Source: an uncultured Eubacteriales bacterium
GTDB lineage: Bacteria > Bacillota > Clostridia > Christensenellales > QALW01
DNA: 21,172 nt
Reading direction: 5' to 3'
Assembly: GCA_900552055.1 (NCBI GenBank)
Contig: URYI01000020.1
Coordinates: 1-21,172, forward strand
The notes under the pieces were generated by a model. The model had not been told where the DNA came from, ran no database searches, and saw only the letters and a program-made list of their open reading frames with translations. The translations under genes were made by a program, and so were the position numbers. Position 1 is the first letter of the stretch. Each line of letters starts with the position of its first letter. Shown one piece after another: positions 1 through 5,565 of this stretch.

Positions 1-128
1 AATGAAGAAATTATCCCGTTTTGAGGCGTGTAGTTCCTTGTAAACTGAGGGTATATTATCTTTAAACAGCTTTTATTGTAAAAAAATCTTATTTTATTAG
101 AAAAGCTTGAAAATGCTGAAGCGGGCTT

Positions 129-155
129 TTTACAAATAACGCTGTATTTTATAAT
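129..155 (+). promoter_or_regulatory. Putative promoter of the MBOAT gene
   Basis: A perfect -10 hexamer TATAAT lies at 150-155, with TTTACA at 129-134 as a -35-like box. The spacer is only 15 nt; TTTTAC one base upstream gives 16. The start codon at 181 follows after a GGGAGA ribosome binding site near 170. The short spacer is the main weakness. Confidence 0.5.
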
Positions 156-180
156 TCGCAAACGACAGGGAGAACTCTTA

Positions 181-505
181 ATGGGCTTTACCACATCTAT
201 ATTTTTATTCGCCTTTTTTCCGATGTGCCTGCTGGCATACATATTATGCGACAGGCTGAGCCTGCTGAAAAAAGCGGGAGCTTTTTTAAATAAAATCCGT
301 GCCAAGGATATACTTCTTATACTTTTCAGCCTGGCCTTTTATATGTGGGCATGCTTTGACGACGTTTTCAGGCTGTGCCTGTATATTCTGCTCATATATT
401 TAGCGGCGCGCTGGATAGAAGCCAGCCGCAAAAAGCGGCTCTATATCAATATTTATAAAGAGGGGCAAAATGACGGCTCTCAAACGAATAAAAAGCTTTA
501 TCTTT
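181..505 (+). pseudogene. MBOAT O-acyltransferase, N-terminal fragment (split by insertion)
   Basis: This is the N-terminal part of a membrane-bound O-acyltransferase of the AlgI/DltB type, which moves acetyl or acyl groups across the membrane onto extracellular polysaccharide. About 108 codons remain. The opening (MGFTTSIFLFAFFPMCLLAY) is the usual first membrane helix of the family, and a second hydrophobic block follows (ILLILFSLAFYMW). The frame then enters foreign DNA near 506 and runs to a stop at 961-963, adding a tail with no MBOAT character. The rest of the gene resumes at about 1991 in the same frame number. The fragment lacks the catalytic His region, so it should be inactive. The start is supported by GGGAGA upstream. 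Confidence 0.85.
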
Positions 506-557
506 GGGGCACCCTCCGTAAGGAAAGTGTCCCAAGGATTTATATTTGGCTTCTTTT

Positions 558-579
558 CGGATTGTGGTGTCACAATCCG
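558..579. repeat. Short perfect hairpin inside the insertion
   Basis: CGGATTGTG (558-566), loop GTGT and CACAATCCG (571-579) form a perfect 9-bp stem about 50 bp inside the left end of the insertion. No U-tract follows on either strand, so it is not an obvious terminator. It could be a transposase or host-factor site. Confidence 0.6.
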
Positions 580-696
580 ATGCTCGCTATAATTATGGAC
601 ATCATCTTTCTCTTCGCTGGTTGCTTTTCACGGGGTGAGGAAATCAAAAAGTTTATTCACAGAATCAGAAGGATTTTTAGGTTTTGTCTGGAGGTC

Positions 697-842
697 ACCC
701 TGGGTGGCGCATTTATTAACGCAGACACGCTCCCGCTCAGTTCAAGACGCAGCGGTACTAGGCTCGCCGCCCGTAAACGGTCGGTTCGCCAAGTGCCGGC
801 GTCTTTCAATGGTCTGCTTATAACAAATGCGCCATCCAGGGC
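697..842. repeat. Large nested inverted repeat (structured RNA or DNA)
   Basis: Arms at 697-726 and 812-842 pair over about 30 positions with roughly 26 matches; the core is TGGCGCATTT on one side and its near-complement on the other. The enclosed segment has a second level, AAGACGC (744-750) with GCGTCTT (799-805), and a third, the CCGTAAACGG hairpin (771-780) flanked by further complementary GC-rich bases. Three nested levels suggest a selected fold rather than chance. No protein-coding reading is convincing here in any frame. Whether it acts as RNA or as a DNA cruciform cannot be decided from sequence alone. Confidence 0.6.
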
Positions 843-970
843 TACGTTCCAGTTAAAAGCTAAAAAAGTTCAAATCTCCTGCGAAAACAGCTTTACCAGT
901 TGTATATTTCTCCACCCCATGAAAAGTAACCTTCGCTGTTTTCAAAACATCAAAATTTGTTGAAAAATCA

Positions 971-999
971 TTGACATTTATGTTTAATAGGTATATACT
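971..999 (+). promoter_or_regulatory. Strong promoter of the insertion-borne gene
   Basis: Consensus -35 TTGACA (971-976), a 17-nt spacer and TATACT (994-999) give a near-ideal housekeeping promoter. Transcription would start near 1006, about 50 nt before the nucleotidyltransferase-like start codon. The inserted gene is therefore expressed independently of the interrupted host gene. Confidence 0.8.
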
Positions 1000-1056
1000 A
1001 ATGCGATTTAGATTCAGTGAAATCTATTTGGGCGGCTTGGGATAAAAGGAGGTATT

Positions 1057-1725
1057 ATGATTATGCACAATTTCAAGTATGTTCCAAAAGAAGAATGGAA
1101 ACCGATTAGAGATGAACTCCTTGAAATTATACACAGATTACAAAATGAAGTGAGAGATAATTTTACTTTTCAATATCATTTCGTGGGCAGTAGCAAACGA
1201 AAGATGATAACTCGTGACTGGAACTCTAACATTGGTTTTGACTTCGATGTAAATATTGAAGTAAATGACCCCGACGGAGACTATTCTGCCGAAGAAATAC
1301 GAAACATTCTTCGCAAGGGTTTCGATAAGGTTAATAACCCTTATGGGTCTTCAGTTTTTGGATACGATTATACCGAAGACTCCACCCGTGTTCTTACAAT
1401 CAAAGTAAAAGATAGAACAAACTCCCGCATCTTACATAGTTGTGATTTTTGTATTATATATGAATGTGGAAATGGGCGGCAACAATATATTCGCTACAAC
1501 AAAAAACAAAACAGTTATTCGTGGGAATACCAACCGAAAGGGTATATGGAGTTGCCATCCAAAATGGAGTGGATTAAAAAGCAAGGATTGTGGCAACAAG
1601 TCAGAGATACTTACATATATAAAAAGAATATAAACACCGATGATAATAAAAAATCCAGATCTATTTTTGCGGAAACAATTCATCAAATCTGTCATCAAAA
1701 CGGATATTATCAACAGGCAAAATAG
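1057..1725 (+). CDS. Nucleotidyltransferase-fold protein carried by the insertion
   Basis: This intact 222-codon gene has its own promoter (971-999) and an AAGGAGG ribosome binding site at 1046-1052. ATG 1057 is only 4 nt from that site and the second in-frame ATG at 1063 is 10 nt away, so either may be the true start. The protein shows a DNA polymerase-beta-like nucleotidyltransferase signature: G44-S45, then the paired acidic residues D62 and D64 in GFDFDVNIEV on a predicted strand, and a candidate third acidic residue D130 in SCDFCII. The C-terminal half is basic and aromatic-rich. There is no signal peptide or membrane segment, so it should be cytosolic. The general fold is inferred from these motifs; the substrate (tRNA, protein, antibiotic, or nucleotide second messenger) is unknown. 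It is the only full-length gene in the insertion and so is probably its cargo. Confidence 0.7.
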   Translation: MIMHNFKYVPKEEWKPIRDELLEIIHRLQNEVRDNFTFQYHFVGSSKRKMITRDWNSNIGFDFDVNIEVNDPDGDYSAEEIRNILRKGFDKVNNPYGSSVFGYDYTEDSTRVLTIKVKDRTNSRILHSCDFCIIYECGNGRQQYIRYNKKQNSYSWEYQPKGYMELPSKMEWIKKQGLWQQVRDTYIYKKNINTDDNKKSRSIFAETIHQICHQNGYYQQAK

Positions 1726-1738
1726 AGGATGAGCTTTT

Positions 1739-1780
1739 ATGTGTTGTAAAAATTGCGGCAGAACTGTAGATGATTATTGA
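1739..1780 (+). CDS. Tiny 13-codon ORF with CxxC pair
   Basis: ATG at 1739 follows the nucleotidyltransferase stop by 13 nt and has an AGGATGAG-like ribosome binding site upstream. It encodes MCCKNCGRTVDDY and stops at 1778-1780. The CKNCG start resembles the first half of a zinc ribbon, so it may be a real leader-sized peptide or the stump of a longer zinc-ribbon gene. It ends 12 nt before the next small gene. Support is context only. Confidence 0.3.
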   Translation: MCCKNCGRTVDDY

Positions 1781-1792
1781 TTGAGGTACAAT

Positions 1793-1899
1793 ATGGGTAA
1801 ACGTTTTTTGATTTCGAGGATGGAAATTTTGCTCACTCAATTTCCGATAATATGGCAGTAGATTTTGACGGCGATTTGTTGGTCAAACGACGAAGATGA
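1793..1899 (+). pseudogene. Small acidic protein gene, frameshifted by loss of one T
   Basis: ATG 1793 opens MGKRF and the frame then runs into an early stop. Shifting frame inside the T6 run at 1804-1809 restores a coherent acidic product (FFDFEDGNFAHSISDNMAVD, then FDGDLLVKRRR) ending at 1897-1899. Seven Ts would give one continuous ORF of 35 codons, so this looks like homopolymer contraction, either true decay or a sequencing error. The product family is not identified. It is the third gene of the short transcription unit inside the insertion. Confidence 0.5.
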
Positions 1900-1904
1900 T
1901 AACT

Positions 1905-1953
1905 AAGATAACGGTGGCAAAAAGTTTTGGCATCTCTCTGCCGCCGTTATCTT
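1905..1953 (+). terminator. Hairpin terminator of the insertion-borne unit
   Basis: AAGATAACGGTGGCA (1905-1919) pairs with TGCCGCCGTTATCTT (1939-1953) over 15 positions with one G-U pair and a 19-nt loop. It follows the last gene of the insertion and lies just inside the right inverted repeat. The downstream U-tract is poor, so termination may be partial. Confidence 0.6.
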
Positions 1954-1990
1954 GTGAAAGCCAAGTAAGACAACTCCCTTACGAAGCCCC

Positions 1991-3180
1991 TCCCTTCCCT
2001 GTTCCCTTTTATTTTTGCGGTTGCCTGCCTGGTAATATGCCTGATTTATTATAAATACTCCGGATTTCTCACCCAGCTGGGAAATACTCTTTTGGGCAGC
2101 AGCAATGAGCCCCAAAGCATACTCGCACCTCTTGGACTTTCTTTTATTACCTTTTCGGCCATATCCTATCTGGCTGATATTTACCGCGGAAACGCTTCCG
2201 CCGGAAGCCTGATAGACTGTGCTCTTTATATAACTTTCTTCCCCAAAGTAATATCCGGCCCTATTGTGCTTTGGAAAGATTTTCAGGCTCAGATAAAGCA
2301 GCGGAAAATGAGCCTTAATTTAAGCGCGGACGGCATCAACCGCATCATTATAGGCTTTGCAAAAAAGGTGCTGCTTGCCGATACTTTCGGCGCCTGCCTG
2401 ACAAATATAGGCACTCAGGGCATAGACCAGCTTACGGCGTTTGGTACATTAATACTCTATATGCTCCAGATATACTACGATTTTGCCGGCTATTCAGATA
2501 TCGCAATAGGCCTGGCAAAGCTGTTCGGCTTTGAATTTAAAGAGAATTTTGATTTTCCCTACCGTTCAAAATCCATATCTGAATTCTGGCGCCGCTGGCA
2601 CATATCTCTGGGAAGCTGGTTCCGCCAGTACGTTTATTTCCCTCTGGGCGGCAGCAGGGCCGGACTGAAAAAAACACTGCGCAATTTAGCCGTTGTCTTT
2701 GCCTTAACCGGCATCTGGCACGGCGCAGGCTGGAATTATCTGCTCTGGGGATTTATAAACGGCGCTATGGTAATTTTAGAGCGTGTTATTCAAAATAAGC
2801 CCTTTTATAAAAAAACGCCTAACTTTATTAAATATGCTTTTACAATGCTGATTGTTATGCTGTTCTGGCAGCTTTTCCGCTTCCAGAGCCTTAAAGATAC
2901 CGTCCATCTTTTGGGTACAATTATCGGAATTAACCGGCCCGAAAATATATATTATACCTGGCAGTATTATTTTGACGCGCAGATGATAACATTTATAATT
3001 ATTGGCATTCTGGGCGCAACCGTACTGGGCAGTCCGCGGCTAAAGACGTTTTACGGCAAATTCAGCGCTACTAAAGGCGGCCTGATAGCACAGCAAACGG
3101 TTTTACTGCTGCTGTTTGTGCTGGCTGTATTATTTATGATTAATTCAACATACAGCCCCTTTATATATTTCCAATACTAG
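1991..3180 (+). pseudogene. MBOAT O-acyltransferase, C-terminal catalytic fragment
   Basis: This is the remainder of the AlgI-like acyltransferase broken at 506-1990. Reading in frame from about 1991 gives a membrane helix (FIFAVACLVICLIYYKYSGF), then family-typical segments: APLGLSFITF, YDFAGYSDIAIG, SEFWRRWHISLGSWFRQYVY, and the catalytic-histidine segment TGIWHGAGWNYLLWG. Several membrane helices follow, ending in NSTYSPFIYFQY. The frame upstream is closed by TAA at 1966-1968. The first plausible in-frame start is TTG at 2092, without a good ribosome binding site, so the fragment is probably silent or feebly translated. The stop TAG lies inside the AGGAGA ribosome binding site of the next gene. 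Confidence 0.85.
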
Positions 3181-3189
3181 GAGAAAGCC

Positions 3190-4569
3190 ATGAAGTGTAT
3201 TAAAATAATCTTTACAGTTCTGTTTGCAATTATTCTGCTTGTACCCATTGCGGCCTTTAATTTTGACGAGGACGCTGTTTCGGCCATTGACAACCGTCAG
3301 CTTGCCCAAAACCCTCTTGAGGTGGACGGAGACCTCACCCAGAATATTCAGGATTATGTCAACGACCGCATAGGCCTGCGGGATGAAATGATTCTGGCCT
3401 ATACCCTGCTTAACGACAGGCTGTTTGATAAAATGGTGCATCCTTCGTATGTATACGGCAAGGAAGGGTATGTATTCGGCGCAGGGCTGGACGTGGAAAC
3501 CCAGTATACCGAATTTCACGAAGCCTTTGCAGATATGGTCAAAAAGATACAGGATTACTGCGATGAACGGAATGTTCCCTTCCTGTTTGTATTTAATCCC
3601 GCCAAGCCCGCCGTTATGACTGAATACGTCCCCACGGGCATAAATTACAACCGGGACTGGGTGGAACAATTCTTTGACGCTCTTGACAAACGGGGCGTGC
3701 GCTACCTGGACAACACCGCCGTGCTGCGTGAAAAATTTGAAGAAGGCATAATGGTATTCAACCAAAAGTATGACGCCAACCATTGGAACGACTGGGGCGC
3801 ATATTACGGCACTCAGGCTATGCTGGAGGAATTGCGCAAGGATCTCCCCTCCATCCATATAACCCAAACAGAGGAATTGGATATTTCCGAAACCCTTGAG
3901 ACTTCTCTTCCCGTCTCGGAATTTCCCATTAATGAAATGGTGCCCGCTATTACCGTTAAAACTCCTGTGCAGAATATTTCAGGGGTATATTCTAAAGAAC
4001 TGGAACTTAATCCCTCTTATAAAACCTTCGGCTATTATGTAAACCAGACCCGCTTGGAAGAGGGTGCTCCCAGGGCGCTGGTATTTCAGGGAAGCTATAT
4101 GAATGTCTATGGCTATAAATATATGGCAAATTCCTTCGGAGAATATATTCACGTTCATGATTATCAGAACGTAATGGATTTTTCCTATTACTATAATATA
4201 TTCCAGCCCGACTGCGTAATTTTTGAAGTGGCCGAATATACTTTTTTGAACATGTACTTCAACTATGAAAGCATGTGCGCCATGCAGCTCAATCCCACGC
4301 TGGAAAGCGCGGTATCCTCCTATGAGACTCAGACGGATAATTTAAACACGGCGGATATAAATGTGCAAACGGGCGAAGCCCTTACGAAAATTCAATGGAC
4401 TTCAGACAGCGCCTGCCAATACGCCTGGCTGACCTTGGATATTCCCTATGACATGAAAAAAACTGATACCGGATATGAAGTGACCGTTGCTAATACGGTA
4501 TATGAGCAATATAAGAATGAATTAAGCATATGGACTCTCAACGGCAGCAGCCTGACCCTATATGAATAA
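3190..4569 (+). CDS. AlgJ/AlgX-like (DHHW family) SGNH-type protein
   Basis: This 459-residue protein has an N-terminal hydrophobic anchor or signal (MKCIKIIFTVLFAIILLVPI) and an extracytoplasmic domain of the SGNH-hydrolase-like AlgJ/AlgX/DHHW type. The segment DANHWNDWGAYYGTQAMLEE carries the H-W-N-x-x-G-A-Y pattern found around the family's active site, and QDYVNDRIGLRD near residue 60 is also typical. Such proteins act with an MBOAT partner to place acetyl groups on secreted or wall polysaccharide. ATG 3190 is 10 bases past the MBOAT stop, with AGGAGA overlapping that stop, so the two genes formed one operon. With the MBOAT gene broken, this gene may now lack its acetyl donor and may have lost its transcription. 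Exact polysaccharide substrate unknown. Confidence 0.75.
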   Translation: MKCIKIIFTVLFAIILLVPIAAFNFDEDAVSAIDNRQLAQNPLEVDGDLTQNIQDYVNDRIGLRDEMILAYTLLNDRLFDKMVHPSYVYGKEGYVFGAGLDVETQYTEFHEAFADMVKKIQDYCDERNVPFLFVFNPAKPAVMTEYVPTGINYNRDWVEQFFDALDKRGVRYLDNTAVLREKFEEGIMVFNQKYDANHWNDWGAYYGTQAMLEELRKDLPSIHITQTEELDISETLETSLPVSEFPINEMVPAITVKTPVQNISGVYSKELELNPSYKTFGYYVNQTRLEEGAPRALVFQGSYMNVYGYKYMANSFGEYIHVHDYQNVMDFSYYYNIFQPDCVIFEVAEYTFLNMYFNYESMCAMQLNPTLESAVSSYETQTDNLNTADINVQTGEALTKIQWTSDSACQYAWLTLDIPYDMKKTDTGYEVTVANTVYEQYKNELSIWTLNGSSLTLYE

Positions 4570-4572
4570 ATG

Positions 4573-4611
4573 CGCTTACCCTTGAACAGCAGTGTTGTTC
4601 AAGGGTAAGCG
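4573..4611 (+). terminator. Perfect 16-bp hairpin after the acetylation operon
   Basis: CGCTTACCCTTGAACA (4573-4588), a 7-nt loop and TGTTCAAGGGTAAGCG (4596-4611) form a perfect stem starting 4 nt after the stop codon. The U-tract is weak (TCAAATATTT), but position and stability support intrinsic termination. Confidence 0.75.
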
Positions 4612-5185
4612 TCAAATATTTAAAACAGGCAGATAACGCAATCAGATTACAGCGCGCAGCAGGAGGACACTTTTTTATACTGCTGCGCTGTTCGCCTTAA
4701 AATATCCCGGCATTTCCGCTGCCGTCCGGCACATAAGAGACTCCCCCCATTCTCTGCGGCCAGGGATTTTTGCCAGTCATGCCCGCTGGTAGCAGTAATA
4801 AGCGGGCGAAGATATGCAGGGTATTTTTTAGGCTGCGGCAGGAGCACGAACGCGCTATGGACATGCCATTCAAGCAAAACGCATTCTGCTTTGCTTAAAT
4901 TGTCCAGCCGTTTTAACCGTTTAAGCAGAAAAAGCAGCCGCCGTTAAAGCGATTAGAAGTTAAAGGCGAAAAAATTTACATGCATTTTATTATCATAAAC
5001 GGATTTTTTTGTAAAATAGTATTAATTTTCTATTCTTACAGAATATCTACTTCCCGTGAAAGTGGCCGTGACTGCGGCCTTTTTTCATTTTTATATTAAC
5101 TTATTGCATTAAACAAAGCTCTGCTTTTAGTGTGCTCTAATAAAAAGGAAAAATCAGGCTAAAATTAAAATATTTTGATATAACA
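4612..5185. other. Non-coding stretch between acetylation operon and tracrRNA region
   Basis: No convincing gene is seen. The minus strand is open from about 4932 to 4647 and could encode roughly 95 residues with a TTG start at 4877, but there is no good ribosome binding site and no recognisable domain; it could be gene debris. The stretch holds an interrupted hairpin (4649-4662 with 4680-4691), another imperfect one around 4888-4937 (CTGCTTTGCTTAAA with TTTAAGCAGAAAAAGCAG), and the separate terminator-bearing structure at 5032-5085. Confidence 0.5.
5032..5085 (+). ncRNA. Possible small RNA 3' end resembling a tracrRNA tail
   Basis: Three hairpins stand in a row: ATTCT-TAC-AGAAT (5032-5044), ACTT-7 nt-AAGT (5049-5063), and GGCCG-TGACTG-CGGCC (5064-5079) followed at once by six Ts (5080-5085). 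The last is a good intrinsic terminator on the plus strand. The order nexus-like hairpin, small ACUU/AAGU hairpin, then terminator hairpin directly abutting matches the 3' end of Streptococcus pyogenes tracrRNA. No anti-repeat to the local CRISPR repeat is found upstream, and the real tracrRNA lies elsewhere (5312-5430, minus). A promoter-like TTGTAA-16 nt-TATTCT just upstream would give only a very short RNA. The terminator is well supported; the RNA identity is not. Confidence 0.4.
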
Positions 5186-5214
5186 TTGAAATTCACCAAT
5201 TAATATGGTATAAT
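5186..5214 (+). promoter_or_regulatory. Strong plus-strand promoter facing the tracrRNA
   Basis: TTGAAA (5186-5191), a 17-nt spacer and a perfect TATAAT (5209-5214) predict a start near 5221. The transcript would run through the reverse complement of the tracrRNA (5312-5430) and on to cas9, whose start codon is about 345 nt away. It could be the cas operon promoter with a long leader, or drive an RNA antisense to tracrRNA. Confidence 0.65.
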
Positions 5215-5245
5215 AAAGCAAATTATTAAAGTTTTTGGGCTGGTA

Positions 5246-5316
5246 TTAATTTCATGGGCGCCTTGCCTTTTTCCTCAGCATGAATTTTTGATATCTAATC
5301 CTGCTTATGAAATTAA
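5246..5316. repeat. 10-bp perfect inverted repeat next to the tracrRNA terminator
   Basis: TTAATTTCAT (5246-5255) and ATGAAATTAA (5307-5316) are exact inverted copies separated by 51 nt. They lie in the first ~100 nt of the transcript predicted from the 5186-5214 promoter, and the right arm overlaps the tracrRNA U-tract. This may fold the start of the plus-strand RNA, or be chance in AT-rich DNA. Confidence 0.35.
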
Positions 5317-5430
5317 ACAAGCCCGCATGCGCGGGCCATTTAATCACTCAATGTGAGGTTGGATAAACCAACGATTTTGGCAAAGCCGTATTTGAACGCG
5401 TTGTGCTGTTTTAGATGGTAGCCTAAAACC
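5312..5430 (-). ncRNA. tracrRNA of the type II-A CRISPR system
   Basis: On the minus strand the RNA starts near 5430 with GGUUUUAGGCUACCAUC, the anti-repeat. The plus-strand bases TGTTTTAGATGGTAG (5407-5421) are identical to 15 nt of the CRISPR repeat, and the flanks (TTTGAACGCG, GCCTAAAAC) match it with mismatches, giving the usual bulged duplex. Next come a nexus GGC-UUU-GCC (5379-5387), hairpin GUUGG-UUUAU-CCAAC (5358-5372), hairpin CUCA-CAU-UGAG (5347-5357), and a terminator hairpin GCCCGC-GCAU-GCGGGC (5321-5336) followed by UUGUUUAAUUU. Length is about 115-120 nt. It pairs with pre-crRNA for RNase III processing and loads Cas9. It has its own consensus promoter and is divergent from cas9. 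Confidence 0.93.
5321..5336 (-). terminator. Intrinsic terminator of tracrRNA
   Basis: GCCCGC/GCGGGC stem with a GCAU loop on the minus strand, followed by a U-rich run (UUGUUUAAUUU). The opposite strand continues with CATTTAATC, so it should end mainly the minus-strand transcript. Confidence 0.85.
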
Positions 5431-5436
5431 ATAATT

Positions 5437-5465
5437 ATAATAACTCATTAGCATCCATTTGTCAA
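5437..5465 (-). promoter_or_regulatory. tracrRNA promoter
   Basis: On the minus strand TTGACA (5465-5460), a 17-nt spacer and TATTAT (5442-5437) place the start at about 5430, exactly at the beginning of the anti-repeat. No 5'-extended form able to carry a guide-like sequence is evident from this promoter. Confidence 0.9.
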
Positions 5466-5565
5466 TACCCAACTAAAAAATTTTTTATTGCCCGCAGATG
5501 CGAGGAAACATGGCACACATGATTATATGCTAATATATGCAGATGCGGCGGATAGGATGAAAGCT

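Larger units (their letters stand above)
506..1990. mobile_element. Transposase-less insertion with imperfect terminal inverted repeats
   Basis: This ~1.48 kb segment interrupts the MBOAT gene. Near the left end, CTCCGTAAGGAAAGTGTC starts at 514. The reverse complement of the right end, CTTCGTAAGGGAGTTGTC (from 1986 inward), matches about 16 of 22 positions. Both ends are preceded outwards by GGGGC (506-510 and complement 1986-1990), so the inverted repeats may begin GGGGC, with a 4-nt offset in the left copy. No convincing target-site duplication is visible, so the exact ends are uncertain by several bases. The interior holds a hairpin at 558-579, a large nested hairpin (697-842), a promoter, a nucleotidyltransferase-like gene, a 13-codon ORF, a decayed small gene and a terminator. 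No transposase or integrase is encoded, so movement would need a trans-acting enzyme. The family is not recognised. Confidence 0.7.

Noticed and set aside
635..823. Small plus-strand ORF inside the insertion
   Set aside because: It runs through the large nested hairpin, has no ribosome binding site and no protein-like features.
698..842. Retron msr-msd RNA
   Set aside because: The hairpin is suggestive but no reverse transcriptase gene lies in the insertion or nearby.
506..1990. Group II intron
   Set aside because: No reverse transcriptase, no GTGYG-type 5' end and no domain V hairpin were seen; inverted repeats at both ends fit a DNA transposon better.
4647..4932. Minus-strand gene of about 95 codons
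   Set aside because: It has no good start or ribosome binding site and no recognisable motif, and it covers inverted repeats; treated as non-coding.
5388..5429. A stray CRISPR repeat or mini-array upstream of cas9
   Set aside because: The repeat-like sequence is the anti-repeat of the tracrRNA; it is degenerate, single, and followed on the minus strand by nexus, hairpins and terminator.
5431..5565. Long tracrRNA form that could guide Cas9 to its own promoter
   Set aside because: The only clear promoter places the RNA start at the anti-repeat, leaving no 5' extension to act as a guide, and no second upstream minus-strand promoter was seen.
5488..5565. Cas9 start at TTG 5488 (26 extra residues)
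   Set aside because: No ribosome binding site precedes it and the extra residues have no family match; ATG 5566 has AGGA at good spacing and makes the RuvC-I aspartate D10.
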